Assembly (NCBI GenBank): GCA_027627225.1 | Contig: CM051030.1 | Coordinates: 1,116,001 to 1,180,000, forward strand | Direction of reading: 5' to 3' | Source of the DNA: Congeria kusceri | Lineage: Eukaryota > Mollusca > Bivalvia > Myida > Dreissenidae | Length of the DNA: 64,000 nt | Part shown: in pieces, positions 1-12,888 of the stretch | Layout: the number at the start of each line of letters is the position of its first letter | How positions within the stretch are numbered: position 1 is the stretch's first letter | Translations under genes and position numbers: made by a program | Notes under the pieces: model-generated | Databases searched by the model: none | What the model was told of the DNA's origin: nothing | The model's input: the letters and a program-made list of their open reading frames with translations, nothing else

Positions 1-854
1 ACAAATGCCTACTTAGTATGTGAACGGTTCATCTTAAATATAAGAAAAAAAAGGAATACAAAATTTGCAGCATTGTAGTCCAAGTACCAGTTTCAGAGAC
101 CTTTTATATTTGTGTGCTTGAGGCTTCGAAATAACCCTCCTTGCCCGAAGCCCTATTCTGGGTAAGGTAAAATTTTAACCTACATGTATTGTGGAATCAC
201 TTGAATTCGCGGGGTACAAATTTCGCGCACTTGCGATTGTGGACATATTCACGCGGTCTTAAATTCGCGCAAGTATGATTTTGAAAAAAATAATCGAGAA
301 TCGGGTTTTAAACAAAATATGTGTCAATTATGTAGTAAAATGACCAACCAGGAAGACCCCAAATGAAGGGTCCTTCATCTTCTTCGTTACAATAAACACG
401 TGTATTAGTACCGGATTAGGCTCTTAATTGACAACAGTGGTCTAGTGGATAAATATATCGTATCGTATAGGTCCACTTCTGACGAACAGGGTGTGCAGAT
501 TTATGGGAGACAATACAATAGATACTTAATATATCACGCTATGTCAAACAGACACCTTGATGTTAACAAAATGCAAATTGAAATACTCTTCGGTTCCACA
601 TCGGGGGCGCTAATTCTTTACTCAAAAGGTCAACTTGTTAAAACAAACTGTCAGCTTCGGCACATTACCTGTTTATACCAAATTAATTTTTTAATTAAAG
701 ACATGCACAGTATGCATTTCAAACTTTGTTTCATAGATTACTGTACTAGTATTATATATCTATAAATAACATTTTCATTATCCTTCTACTCATTGTATTA
801 CGAGTGTTCAAAATAATGCCTGTGGGCAACTGTGCTATATAAATACAGTTGTGT

Positions 855-1180
855 TTGTTACGCTCTACGAAACTTTTATACATAAGTAAAGATCTCAATG
901 TTCTCTGCGCTACAAACTTTTTATAAAGTAATCAATGCACCCACGCTTTCCATGGGGCTGACGTGACGTTGTACATGACAGCATAATTTTCGCGTGTTTT
1001 TCTAGCAAAACAAAGAATTTACTTGAAATACATATGCAGTTTAATAAATTTTAATTGTAAAAGAGAATTCGTGTTTACGTCACGTGAACAGTAATATTCG
1101 GATAGGCGTTTCTGATTGCGAAATGATTATACATGTTTTGAAATGAATTACATGTACAAGAAATAATATTATATTTTATA
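855..1180 (+). mobile_element. Diverged fragment of the ~1 kb TA-flanked element
   Basis: Shares blocks with the 28074-29085 element: CTACGAAACTTTTATAC, AAGATCTCAATGTTCTCTGC, CACCCACGCTTTCCATG and TTCGGATAGGCGTTTC. Only the right half is recognisable, and no end survives. Confidence 0.6.
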
Positions 1181-1618
1181 TACGAATGGAATATTTTACA
1201 TATGGATATAACACCTCATGAATGTTAACATCAATGAAAAAGCTGAGTTAATTAGGTTTATGATGGTACTTAAATGTACGAAAACTTTCACAATTTAATA
1301 TTTTAAAAAAGGCCTTCATTCATCAGAATAGAGCAATAAAACATTCAAAAACGTTCATTAAGACATTCACATCGTGACATACATACCAATCTGCGTATAT
1401 TAATGAACAATTACCGACGTACATTTGAACGAACGTGTAAGCTCCCAATGTTTGCTACACAACAAAATCGGTAAATATTCGCAGTGGTCATAAATTTGCG
1501 CAATGGTTGGAGCGCAAAAAGCGCGAAAATTCGACCACCGTGAAAATTAGTGATTGCACAATATCTTATGAAAACGGGCAATTACAAGAAGGATGAAAAA
1601 TTGTTGGTGTATCAAATG

Positions 1619-2324
1619 CAGCCTTCCCCAGGATTTTTGTCAGGCGCCACGGTCCCGATAGGGGTGGGTTAAATTACCTTGAATAATTTTTTTGCGGCAC
1701 GGTGCGTTTTAGCTGTTAAATTTAAGGCTAATACGTATCCAATTGTGAATAAACGATTAAACGAAATAAAATAAAGGAAACATCATCGTTTAAACTGTAT
1801 ACCTGTAGACTTTTAAAAGCAAAAGCATCGTTGTTGCAAAACTGAAAGTAACAATTTTTTCCGGATGTTTATGTCCAGTGCGCATCACATTCGCACAGGG
1901 ACGTTATGGTCAAATCCACTATTCTCGTCTCTTGAATTTTTAGGTTACACTCTATCTACTTACGGAGCCTCTTTTTTCTATTAATTATGTTCATATGGGC
2001 ATGTGTTTAATGTTTTAACAATGTTTTAATCGTTACAACTGTGCATTGTAAAGATCTTGATTAAAATACATGTATAATATTATTATTATCATGCTTTGTT
2101 CTTGCATAAACGGCAGAAAATTTTCCTCATGCTTGTCCTGCCTACGTGCGTCAAATGTTAAAGACCTGTATTTAGTAAACCACATGTTTGGTACACGAAC
2201 GCTTTCCATGAGTGGAACGTGGGGTCGTGGTTGCCAGCAGACATTTCACGCTCTTTTGCAGAAAACACGGGTACATCAACAATACAGCTTGTGTTTACGA
2301 AACTACAACGAACAGTAACACAGG
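1619..2324 (+). mobile_element. Left part of hAT-like TIR element, interrupted
   Basis: Begins CAGCCTTCCCCAGG and matches, in reverse orientation, the element at 14737-15975 over most of its length (shared blocks include GTTTATGTCCAGTGCGCATC and GTTACACTCTATCTACTTAC). It is broken at 2324 by the element at 2325-4725 and resumes after it. No transposase ORF. Confidence 0.65.
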
Positions 2325-4725
2325 CAGTGCTCCAGCTAGGCCTAAATAGCAGGGCGCAGCGCCCGTTCCTCTTTGCCACCCGCCCTGCCGTCCTCCACAC
2401 CGCCCTGCCCTCTTTGATCTTGGCTATGCTGTATATACAACCATATACTAGTTTATTGAGCCGTCGTGTCTATATACATGTACTACGCAATGAACCAAAA
2501 CGGATGCATTCTGCGTCAACTTAATCTCCTGAGTAAATACCGATGAACAAAATCCGTGGATACATGTATATTATGTCATTTATCTCGCCTTTGATCAAGT
2601 AAAGCGCTCGATCATTTTGCCGATCGGATTATGACGCTCGGACGCTGTTAATTAAAATGGCTATGATTTACCATATCGTCACTTGACATATCCGTACACG
2701 AAATTAGTCATGTATATGCAGTTTGTGCATCTGGCGAATGCATGCACGTTTTCCACTAGGTGTCCTTGACCTTGCAGAATTTCTAGCGAAACACGTTTTT
2801 ATTATGGAGATACATGTCAGAAATACGGTACTGAGTACACACGTGTTCGTGTAATGAGAAATTATTACTAAAATAGACCGTGAGAAGTTGAGACGTTATT
2901 TACGAATAAAGCGCATCAAGCCCACATATCGCCCGTAGATTCTACGTTAATAAACTCTTACCTTAAACTTAAACTCTTACCGCATTATAATATATTTTAA
3001 TCCGATCTAAATTATCCCAGCATAGAAAACCACAAGCATTTCAATATGAAACACGACACATTGCATCATAATTCTGTACTTTCCCATTTACTGCACAAGA
3101 ACACTAAAACATTTTCATGTTTGCTGACATAAAATCTTACATTTGTGATCAGTAACTTGTCGACATTATGTCGGCTTCACATCAAAGGCGTGTTTTGCAC
3201 TTTGATGCTCAAACAAAATCGTGTGCAGCTTACTAGTAATTAAAATCGCGTAAAAGGGATTTTGGAAGTACTAAAAAAATGGGTAGGGTAGTAAATGCCA
3301 AAGTGTGAATTGTAACAATTAATGTTTTAACAGTTTAATTTAATGTGTAAAGAATGAAAATAATATGGATTTTTAATGGAAATGAAGGTATTTATAAATT
3401 TCATATACTTAAAGAGCGGTTATGAAATTTTGGTTCTCATGTTGATTTACAAAAGCGGAACATCAAATTAAAATAATTTCATCAAGAATACTTTGTTGCC
3501 CAACTACATGTTTATTAATTACAATTACATATCTCCGTGACCAAATCGTGTTATGTTGGAAAAATGCGCAAAATATTTCTTAACACTAGCGACGTCATGA
3601 AATGCTCGTGGAAAACGTGCGTGAAGCGCGCATACTATTTCCTAACGCCAGAGATGTCACGAAATACACTTGGAGAGGATGTGTACAGCTGCTGGTAAAC
3701 GCTTTCGTACATGTATAATATTTACCACAACCGTGTCCTGTAACAAGATCATGTTATAAACTGACAATGTGCCGTAATGTCAATGTAAATGTATTTTTTA
3801 CGTAAGGGCGGTTAGCGAGCGATCGTTCGGGTTCTGACTCAAGCGTTTTAAAATCAATTAATCAGTACAAAAATGGGTAAATACGCATTGGAATACGTAT
3901 TAGCATTCAAATACAGAATAAAAGTGTTTCTCGTAATTTGATGAATTGTAAATTCATTTGATTTATTGTAGTTACCTTTTCCACAACTGTATATAACTAT
4001 TGAAATATCGTTGACGGTTTGATTACCAATAAATTTTATGAACAGTCCAACACTGTATTTTGTAATGAAATGCGTGTTTGCCATTTTGTATTTAAGTATT
4101 TAATAAGTTTCCAGTCACATATTTAAGTTTTATATTGAAATACTAACTTATAGAACAGTTTGATTATTTTATGAAATATACATGTTTTTGGACGTTTCAT
4201 TTCGGACGTATGTTTTTATATAGCGAATACAATCCAATGCATTTGATTATATTTATACTAGGTATAGTTAAAACTGTTAAATTTAAATGCTGTTGATAAT
4301 ATCTGGGGGTTATAATTACAGATATTTCTTTTAAATAAATATATTGAAGTTTCTTATAAACAACTTCAAATAATTTTGCTTGAAAATAGGATTGTATGTT
4401 GTATGATTGTATGTTGTATAAAAAGAATAAGGAATATTCTTTTAAACCATTAATTTTGCTTTATATATAGAATGAAAATTTAAAATTATATAATAATATA
4501 ATAGTACAATAACTGTATTGCTTATTACACATAACTTAGTTCAATTATTCAAAATAAACAAAGTATGATAAAATATGTATAAATGAAACAAATATATAAC
4601 CTATGTTTGTGCATTTTTTTAAGCATATATATTGGTATACCCTTGCAAAAAATTATGAACATGCGCAAAAGTGCCCTTTTCAGGATTTAGCACCCTGCCC
4701 TTTTCAAATCCTGGCTGGAGCACTG
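2325..4725 (+). mobile_element. 2.4 kb TIR element nested in an older element
   Basis: Bounded by CAGTGCTCCAGCTAGG on the left and its inverse (CCTGGCTGGAGCACTG) on the right. It is flanked on both sides by ACAGG, a likely 5-bp target duplication. The paralogous host element at 14737-15975 has the uninterrupted sequence at this point (GTAACACTGGATAGG on its reverse strand), which proves the insertion. The interior is AT-rich with no long ORF, so it is non-autonomous. Termini of this type and a short duplication suggest the hAT group; this is inference. Confidence 0.7.
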
Positions 4726-4915
4726 ACAGGGATAGGCTTTTCCGATTAGGATTTCATATCAGCGTATTTCTGACAGATCTTTCGCAGTTTATTTTTTGAA
4801 GTGCTTAAATTCATCCAATAAATGAGTAAGGACATTATAAAATACGAAATGGTTGAGCAATCTTTTTACGGTCGATAATATGCATGGACGGGCGTATAAG
4901 GTTACTAGTGTGTGG
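4726..4915 (+). mobile_element. Right part of the interrupted hAT-like element
   Basis: Resumes with GGATAGGCTTTTCCGATTA, matching the reverse strand of the 15,290-15,340 segment in the paralogous copy. The far right end is decayed and merges near 4920 with an ACTAGGGATG-type sequence of another family, so the true right limit is uncertain. Confidence 0.5.
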
Positions 4916-6931
4916 ATATTATAACTAGGGATGGGACCGAATACTCGAATATTCGAATATTGGATAATATTTGAATATAAAAAACGAATACGAATATGCG
5001 ATTTTCTCATTTATTTAAAGAACAAAATTTCTTTAAAATAACATGTTTTTTTCCAGTTTGATTGCAAAGTTAACATGAATTCCAATCGTATTTCCTGCCT
5101 AGCAGGTGGGCGTGGGCAGTGTAACGTTTTTACAACACATGCTAAACATGTCCAATTAACAACAATTGATAATTGGCAGGGGGGCCACGTCTGTACAAGG
5201 GCCGCGAGTTAACGGTTTGTAGGAGGCGCGAATATGACGCATTGTATCCACACACAACAAAACTGGGCCATGTTGTGATAACGGTTTCACAGTTTGCACA
5301 AGGCGTACATTGTTGTTTATTATCTTTAAGTAACATCTATACGGTTAACTTGTTTACAGTAAATTACAATTACTCTCTAAGTAAACCAATCAAAATGAAT
5401 CCATTATCAGCCAATCAATTTCTTTAACAAAATTAGCATGATCTGGTCAATCTCACTATACGTCACTTGTAAATTATTCTCAATTATATCAACACCGTAT
5501 ATGATACAAGTGTCTTTATTATTAAACAATGCCACCATCACGTGCTTGGAAGTACTTTATGCGGTCATTAGACAAAACCATCAACTGGGAATTTTGGGAC
5601 TGGATTTGGGACAAAAAACCCATACTTTTTGCCGTTGGGAATTTGACCCAATAACATTTACAAAATTGCCCCAAAAACAACCCTGGGAGAAGTCACAGGT
5701 TCATTATAGTAGAACACCTTTTTATTTGGCTGATTTAATTGTATTGAAAGTTAGTTATTTATTGTATATAATAAATTAAGTAGTTTGTATCTGCACTTGA
5801 GTTGCTTACTACAATGCATGGACAATAATTGCCTTACAATAACTAGAGAGGGTATGTACAAAATTAGGCCATTTATTTTGTATTAATTGCTACAACAGAT
5901 TTTTTGGCAAAATGTTGGATGGGTTGTGGGGAAAATATAACATAGCAATTCCCATTTAACAATACAAGAAGCTTAAAGTTGGTCAACCTTTATAGGCACA
6001 AACAAAATTAATTAAAAGCACATACTATGAAAGTTTAGCATTGATGTTGGCTTTACTTTTAAATGAATGGCCTTATAACAAAAACATTTGTATGTGTCCA
6101 AATAAATAATCTTTAGTTAATCATGACGTTTTTGGATTAAAAATGGAGGTATGTTTTAGAAGAACCTCGTATAAAAAAAACACACTCATTAAACAGGTTA
6201 TTTAGGTAATCCTAAATAATTCCTGACTTAACATTTGAAAAAGTTAATGCATGTACATATGTATATAAGTACAGTTAATGACCCGTTTTATGCTACCAAA
6301 TGTCACACAAGGTTTGATTTGGCATGCTTAGGAATAGGTAGAAAATATACATGAAGTCTATTTAACTTTAGTTGATAATGAAGGGATAATCCATTCACTG
6401 AAAATATTGTAGGGAATAGTGTTTTTTTTTCTTTTTATACATGTATATTATCCATACATATATGTTTGTAACGATACTCACTTGCATGTCGGCCATACAA
6501 ATTTGATTCTTTGTTTAGCGTTTCATGATTTTTCGAAACCTACCAACCAGACAGGAAAAAAAACACTAAGTCGATAAACTAATTAATGGCAGTGGTACAA
6601 GCTAAAGCAAATGTTTACTGGCAAAACTGTTATATAACATCTTTATATTGGGAACCCATTGTAACACAGTATTTTAACTGTATAAATTGACTAGTTGCAC
6701 ACTATTTTTTACAAATATTGATAAAAACACCTAAAAGTAATTTTTTGCATGTTTTCCAAATTTTATATACGCTTTTCAACTCGATTTTTCGCGTTGTCAA
6801 AATTGTTGTTTTTTTCGTTCAGGCATCCGAAAACCTGCCAGCCCGAGGTATGGCCTAATAGATATAAGCAGATGGTATCGAGGATATTTGTTGATATATA
6901 TTCAGAGGTTTGGGCGCATGTGAACCGCATG

Positions 6932-7026
6932 TTCAAAATGAAAATGTCAGGGGTCAAAATGAAAATGTCAGGGGTCAAAATGAAAATTTCAGGGGTCAAA
7001 AAATGAAAATTTCAGGGGTCAAAATG
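6932..7026 (+). repeat. 21-bp minisatellite, 4 copies
   Basis: About four copies of AAAATGAAAATGTCAGGGGTC, with one T variant and a 3-bp expansion in the last spacer. Because 21 is a multiple of three, several frames stay open, giving short repeat peptides that are not evidence of coding. Confidence 0.9.
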
Positions 7027-8235
7027 CTGAAGCACAAGAATGTTGTTTCTGCATATATATTAAATGCTTTGCAAATGGTAATTTCTGTTAATCAAGATTC
7101 AGAACATGAATATTAATACAATATAATACCATACTTATGATAAGATAAATATTACTTTCTAATGCTTTTGAGGTTGTCAAATCAAAAATAGATGCATCAA
7201 AATATGCGAGGCAGATTATTCGCAGAAGTCAGAAATGTTTTATTTGCCATTTGCTTGCATCAAGTAGCGGGATTCTGCATCTATTGAAATTCCTGCTAAT
7301 GCTTTGCATTGACCATTCTAAGGCAGTGACCCCAGTTTTATTCATATTCGTGCTGCGTGTTTTTCATATTGTCCTGTGTTGTCTTGGCAATTAGTCACTT
7401 GCCTCAGTGGCTGGGAAAGGATGTTTTCATCTCCACAAAAATCTATGGGCTTTTACAAAAATCTATGGGATTTCCTCTGATTTTTATGGGATTTACAGCA
7501 ATTACATTTTGTGAACATCTTACTGTTTCAATCGCGAATCCCGTTCAAGGTGTAATATGCGTTTTTGATATTGATTTTTTAGACTGCCGAATTAATTATA
7601 TGGATACAATCTCTCAGCATAGTGACAGAACTGCAAACCAGACCGAGCTCAGCAGCGTTTTTCGATACGTACTCAAACATTTCGGTGCAACGTAAAATCT
7701 CATCAGTGAACATTTCTCCGCGATTTTTCTCAATTTTATGCGTAAATATCGCATTTTGCATGGGTTTCCCAGTGACTGTTGCCTTGAATAAAGGACTGTA
7801 TAACTTTCTCTTTTGCTGATGTGGCCGGAGGTTGACATAATGTTTATATTTCATAATCAGTAAATGTTAGTTTAAACCTATTTTAATCTTCACACTAGTT
7901 GTTTGAAGGAACTTGCCCATACGGCATAGGCCATACAATTTCATCTTGCCCGAACCCCCCTCAACTTGTCCGAAATTTGGAACTAAAATCTAGACGTGAC
8001 ATAATCAGTTCAAACGATAGTGCTGATGTTCATGCAGTTGTATGGAAAAAAATTAGGTGATTATTTTATATTAAGAGAAAAAAAAATCTGGACATTGTTG
8101 TATTTTTGCTAAATGAATCTTTAATTAAGTGTTCTTCATCCTTCTTGCACTTGCCATTTCGAACAGACAGATCAAAATTTTAACTTGCCCGTATAGGTTT
8201 TTACTTGTCCCAGGCTTTTGGCAAGTGGGTTATTG

Positions 8236-8460
8236 CGAAGACTGCTATTTATTTTAGCTCACTTGTGTGGAAATCCTTACGCTTATTTAGACACTTAGTC
8301 TTTCGAGTCTGTTTTCCTGGGTAGAACCAGTACATGTACTTATGTCTTTTGAGTAAGATCATTTGAACGGTCCCGGAGTAGGTATCACACTTACGACCTC
8401 CTGATGGCACGGAGGACGCCATATCCATTAATACACACCATTGCGCCTTCAGCATTCGTC
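8236..8460 (-). mobile_element. tRNA-headed SINE (family B)
   Basis: On the minus strand a degraded tRNA-like head (ATTAATGGATATGGCGTCC, then AGGAGGTCGTAAGTGTGATAC) is followed by the family body with CCTGGGTAGAACCAGTAC (as read on the plus strand). Related copies: 14598-14736 plus 15976-16000, 36540-36670, 42855-42975, 58585-58765, 59985-60175 and 61237-61360. Confidence 0.7.
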
Positions 8461-8880
8461 CCGATTAACCAGTGGACCATGGACCAAGTCCACCATATTT
8501 TGGCTCGGTCCAGCAAAATGTATAAGTTAACTGGACCAACTCCACCTATTTATGGTCCTCGGTCATTTAGAAAATCATAGTTTAAAAAGAAAACAAATAT
8601 TGTTCACCTATTGCCAGTTTAAAAGCCATGATTGTTTTTAATTATTTCTTAACATGTTGATTGAAGACAAAGAGTAAAAGAAAATCTACAACTATGGCCC
8701 ACTTTATTGTAGTCCGGTCTCGTCTTTATAGCTGGCTTAGTGGATAGACAGTCCACTGATTACAAAATTTATTCGTGAAGACTGCTTCAGTGTTAATACT
8801 GGGGCAAGTGATTTTGGCCATCATGGCCCCCTTGTTTTAAGTTTCGTGGAATTGATCATATTAATGGTTATTTTTTACAG

Positions 8881-9058
8881 GGGCTCGGCAATAGCGAAAG
8901 TTGTGGGTACAAATGTGCAAACGGTGGACCAGTTTGAAAAACAGATTAATATGTGGGTGTATGAAGAAATGATCAATGGTCGCAAATTGACAGAGATTAT
9001 CAACACCGATCATGAGAATGTCAAGTATTTGACTGGTCATAAAATCCCCGAAAATGTG
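8881..9058 (+). CDS. GPD1: GPD1 exon 2 (NAD-binding domain)
   Basis: The exon follows TTTTTTACAG and ends before GTAAGT. It starts with the last base of Trp14 and then encodes 59 residues, equivalent to human 15-73 without a gap. It begins GSAIAK, whose first Gly completes the GxGxxG dinucleotide-binding loop begun in exon 1. It continues through [14 protein letters not shown] and [16 protein letters not shown], all typical of the GPD1 Rossmann domain. It ends in phase 0. The family call rests on these blocks; the exact start rests on the split Trp codon matching the conserved Asn-Trp-Gly. Confidence 0.95.
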
Positions 9059-9160
9059 GTAAGTTTATGTTAAATGTTAGCTTTATATGTTGTTTGCTGG
9101 TATATTCCTTTACGTTGGTATGATGGCTGTACACATATTTTAATGAAAATTTGTTAAGCA

Positions 9161-9242
9161 ATTTAATAAGCAAATTTTAATTGATTTACTGAATTAAAAT
9201 TATTTAATAAGCAAATTTTAATTGATTTACTGAATTAAAATT
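9161..9242 (+). repeat. 41-bp tandem doublet
   Basis: Two adjacent copies of an AT-rich 41-bp unit containing GCAAATTTTAATTGATTTAC, with no difference seen between them. This is a recent local slippage or duplication, 100 nt after exon 2. Confidence 0.9.
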
Positions 9243-9294
9243 ATTGTTGTTGTTTTTTTGCCTCATTGTCACTTGCCTTTTCATTGATATATAT

Positions 9295-9590
9295 ATTGTA
9301 TCATAATTAGGGTAGGTAGGTAGGGATTTAATTTTTTTTGTTTATTTTTTTATTTGGTAAATGGTCAACTTGATGATTCTAAAACTGAATAAATATTCAA
9401 AACATATCAGTAATATCCTTAAGCATTGTTTATAAGTGGATACTATCAAAACAAAACACTTGTTTATGCTAACACATTTGATTTTTGAAAAAGGTAAATA
9501 AAACAAAAATCTATCATACAAACCCCCAAAAATGTAGGGGCATTTTTTTTAGGGTAGGTCGGGTAACCTGAAACAAACATATTTTTTTTA
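9295..9590 (+). mobile_element. Short TIR element (GGTAACCTG family), intact copy
   Basis: The left end carries AGGGTAGGTAGGTAGG and the right end AGGGTAGGTCGGGTAACCTG, with AT-rich sequence between and no ORF. A second copy in reverse orientation lies at 18345-19450, split by an 838-bp insertion, so this copy is the uninterrupted reference. Confidence 0.6.
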
Positions 9591-9690
9591 CGAATTAACT
9601 AATTGAAGTGCTTGGTGACCTATTGGTATAGGGTACCTGTCTTGCATCGGCCATTTGCCATCAACAGTTTGCTTGCCCAAGTGGTGGAGA

Positions 9691-10293
9691 TTTTTATGCC
9701 CCCGGCATCTTGATGCGGTAAGCATATAGTGATTGTCCTGTCCGTCTGTCCTTCTGTCCGTCCGTGACAAGGTTAAGTAGATTTTACCATTTTCATCTAG
9801 CACCATCACCAGTTACTACAACGCTTTGATACCCAACTTTACTTTGACCATGACCTTGACCTAAATTCTTCAAATTCAAATGGGCTGTTTCTTGGTTAAC
9901 TAGATTTTACCGTTTCGTCTAGCACCAACACAGCTTGCTACAACACTTGGATACTTACACAGTTGTTTCTTATGACCATCCCCAATCTACAAGGTTAAGT
10001 AGATTTTACTCTAGCACCAACACCGCTTACTACAACACCCAACCTAAATTTGACCTTGACCTGATTCAACAGTGCCATTTCCTAGTTGACTAGATTTTAC
10101 CATTTCGTCTTGCACCAACACCGCTTACCACAACACTTGGATTTTTACACAGTTGTTACTTATGACCGTTCCCAATCCACCCATAAGACCCAACCATACT
10201 CTGACCTTGACCTAATTTGGACAAAAAATAATTCAAATGGGCTGTCCAGCACTAACCGGGGTTATGTGTGTTTATTGAACACAGTGTCTTGTT
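9691..10293 (+). mobile_element. GGCATCTTGATGC-family interspersed repeat
   Basis: Starts TTTTTATGCCCCCGGCATCT and ends near GAACACAGTGTCTTGTTT. It contains repeated CTTTGACCTTGACCT and CACCGCTTACTACAACAC blocks. The same start and end recur at 12564-12888 and at the edges of the 2.9 kb insertion at 33582-36496. No ORF and no class can be assigned. Confidence 0.65.
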
Positions 10294-10729
10294 TCTCCTG
10301 GAACTTGCACATAGTTACTGGCTTTGGCCGAGGTCTGCAGACTTCATGGAGACTGACCTCTGTCCATATTACAGTCTTTAAAATAAGATTCTTATATTAT
10401 CACTTCGGAAGATAATACTTCTTAGAACAATCCTATACTGAACCAAAAAAGAAACTTTGGCTTAATTTTAATGTAGCTAGATAGTTGCATTGAGTTGCGA
10501 TGAATCTGCTGAGGTTAACTGATCTATTTTGCAAAGTATAACGATTACAATGACCATATGTATTTATGTGTGTATTTCTCTGCCGTAACCGTGACAATTT
10601 GGCATGTACTTGACGAACATTTTTTGTTTGTTTCAGTATATTTAAAACTAAGTATCTAGCATTCCCAGTTCAAAATTTACCAGTGGAGGGCTTACAGACT
10701 TGTACTAATTTCGACCACTGATATTACAG

Positions 10730-10789
10730 ATCGCCTTCCCAGACGTAGATGCGGACAGCCTCATATTTCTCATGAACATTTCCCTATGA
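10730..10789 (+). pseudogene. Broken duplicate of GPD1 exon 3
   Basis: After an intact ATATTACAG acceptor the sequence copies the start of exon 3, lying about 110 bp upstream of the real one. It matches ATCGCC(A/T)TCCCAGA(T/C)GTAG, then lacks 15 nt, then resumes with ATGCGGAC and CTCATATTT. The 15-nt loss keeps the frame, but the copy reads only 19 codons and hits TGA at 10787-10789, and no donor follows. It is a dead exon relic. Confidence 0.85.
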
Positions 10790-10838
10790 TTTAGATTAAT
10801 TGCATGCATTTGTACTTAAAGCTCTGTCAATATTACAG

Positions 10839-10979
10839 ATCGCCATCCCAGATGTAGTTGAGGCAGCTAAAGATGCGGACATCCTCATATTTGTCATCCC
10901 TCACCAGTTCTTGCCAAAAATCTGTGACCAGCTGAAGAGTTCTGTCAAGCCTACAGCAGTTGGAATCTCACTGATCAAG
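10839..10979 (+). CDS. GPD1: GPD1 exon 3 (NAD-binding domain, ends at active-site Lys)
   Basis: 47 codons in phase 0, after ATATTACAG and before GTTTGC. It corresponds to human 74-120 without gaps. It contains [20 protein letters not shown], a hallmark of the GPD1 Rossmann fold, then [10 protein letters not shown] and GISLIK. The final Lys aligns with human Lys120, a residue near the substrate phosphate and active site. A decayed duplicate sits just upstream. Confidence 0.96.
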
Positions 10980-12563
10980 GTTTGCTTTTGTATTGATAAT
11001 TTACAATACTCTTTGGGATTCCAGTCTATGCAATAGTCCAAACTTCATTACTGGCCACGAGGTGTGGTAATCTTATTACTGGCCCGAACTTTTACTGGCC
11101 CGAAATTGTTCCTGGTCCTCGTACATTTTTACTGGCTTTGTCTGAGATCTGACCAACTTTCACGGAGACTGGGATTTATAACTACGCCTACTTAGGTGAA
11201 ACTCTTAACAGAAATCATTGACAGTATGCAAATGTTTTTACAAGACATGTCCGTCAAACAATTAAGTACTAGCTTCTATTAAAAAACACAAACGGTTTTA
11301 GAGATTCTAAAATCCTAAAATGTCAGTGAGATGGACACATTTCATTCACAATAATATGCTGCTTAACGTTTCTTATAACTGCCAGTGTAGCTTTGGTTTT
11401 TAAACAGGTTGCTAAACTGGTAATTTTCTTTGTTTTAACAACAATTTAACAACAAATTATTCTAAAACATAGGCTTAGCCATTTCGTTTGTCTAATTATG
11501 CCCCCTCATCGAAGATAGCGGGATATATTGGTTTGCTAATTTCGGTCGGTCAGTCTGTCAGTAGACCACTTTTGTTTCCTCTCTCTAAGTCCAACAATGT
11601 TTATCCAATCTTAACCAGACTTCATGAACATGTATTTGGGCATAATATCTTGGCCAAGTTTGATAATAAGCCGAATGTCCCCTCCCCAGGAATTGTGGAG
11701 TTACGGCCCTTGAATTATCTATAATTGGCCTTTTTAGCTGATGGTCAGTTCTCAAAGTCCAACAGTTCATTGCCGATCTTCACCGAATTTGGTGAAAATG
11801 TTTGTGGGCGTATTTTATAAATAAAGCTCGATAGTAAGCAAATCATCCCTGTAACTGTGGAGTTATCGCCGTTGATTATCTAAATGAGCCTTTTTAGCTC
11901 TATTAACATAGCTGTTTTACAACCATTTCTTGTTCGTATTTTGTTGTAGCACACTTGTTTAAAATTGTCATATACAGTATAGCTTTCAGTAGCTTCTGAA
12001 GAATAAGATAAAAAAGCAAAATATCATTATGAAATACATTATTGGATATACGTGGCATGTCTAGGACTAAATAAACAGGGCTTTTGTTTATTGCAACAGA
12101 ATTTTAATTCTTTGTGATTGGTCACTTATGTTTTTTTATGTAATTTACTTATGCATGACTGATTTGTTTTGCCCAAATCTGAATTTGTTCTTGATATTTG
12201 CACCATTTAGAACTGAAGGAAGAGTATATTAATAAGGCCAAAAAAAAATTTTTTTTGTTTCGAGCAACACGATCCTACCTAACAAAAACCCCCAACCCTA
12301 AAGTTTTTAGAGATTATTGTTGTCTGTGAAATCCGTATTCGTCAGATTTTAGATAATTTTCGATGGTTTTTTTTACCGGAATGTGTCCCACTCAATCCCG
12401 ACCCTACCTAACTTTTTGAGACCGTTGTCCGAAACACACAAATTATTTTATGGGACCTAACTTGGTTTGTCGGTTAAAGGGGCTTATTGCGAGTGGGTCG
12501 ACAGTAACATTTGCAAAATAAAGTCCATTTAAAGAAAATTAATATTGATGCATTCTTATTATG

Positions 12564-12888
12564 TTTTTATGCCCCCGGCATCTTGATGCAGAGGAGGCAT
12601 ATAGTGATTGTCGTGACTGTCCTTCCGTCCGTCCTTCCGTCTTTCCGTCCTTCATTCCGTGACAAGGTTAAGTAGATTTTACCATTTCCTCTAGCACCAA
12701 CACCGCTTACTACAACACTTTAATACTTACACAGTTGTTGCTTATACACAGTTGTTGCTTATGACCATTCCCTATCCACCAATATCACCCAACCTCACTT
12801 TGACCTTGACCTAATTTGGACTAAGAAATAGGCTATCCAGCACCAACTGGGGGCATGTGTGTTAATCAAACACAGAATCTTGTTTTTT
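12564..12888 (+). mobile_element. GGCATCTTGATGC-family interspersed repeat (short copy)
   Basis: Begins TTTTTATGCCCCCGGCATCT and ends with CAAACACAGAATCTTGTTT. It is the most compact of three copies in the window, about 325 bp, and a good guide to the family's ends. Confidence 0.7.

Larger units (their letters stand above)
1..8880 (+). other. Intron 1 (3' part), repeat-rich, no exon found
   Basis: Exon 2 opens with the third base of a split Trp codon, so an upstream exon must end in ...Gly-Ser-Gly-Asn-TG followed by GT. I looked for AAYTG|GT preceded by a GxGN-coding stretch through this region and found none, so exon 1 probably lies before base 1. The content is AT-rich with degraded transposable elements (separate entries). 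The stretches 1-840, 5190-6930 and 7030-7880 show only short chance ORFs and scattered repeat fragments, such as the CTTGCCCGAAGCC motif near 140 and 7950. Confidence 0.6.
9059..10838 (+). other. Intron 2
   Basis: GTAAGT donor and ATATTACAG acceptor. It holds a 41-bp perfect tandem doublet (9161-9242), a TIR element with ends in GGTAACCTG / CTACCTACC (9295-9590), a member of the GGCATCTTGATGC repeat family (9691-10293) and a broken copy of exon 3 (10730-10789). Confidence 0.85.

Noticed and set aside
1..8880. GPD1 exon 1 in the window
   Set aside because: No stretch encoding GxGN followed by TG|GT with an upstream ATG was seen. Candidates such as AACTGGGA (5584) and AATTGGCA (5172) lack the donor or the motif.
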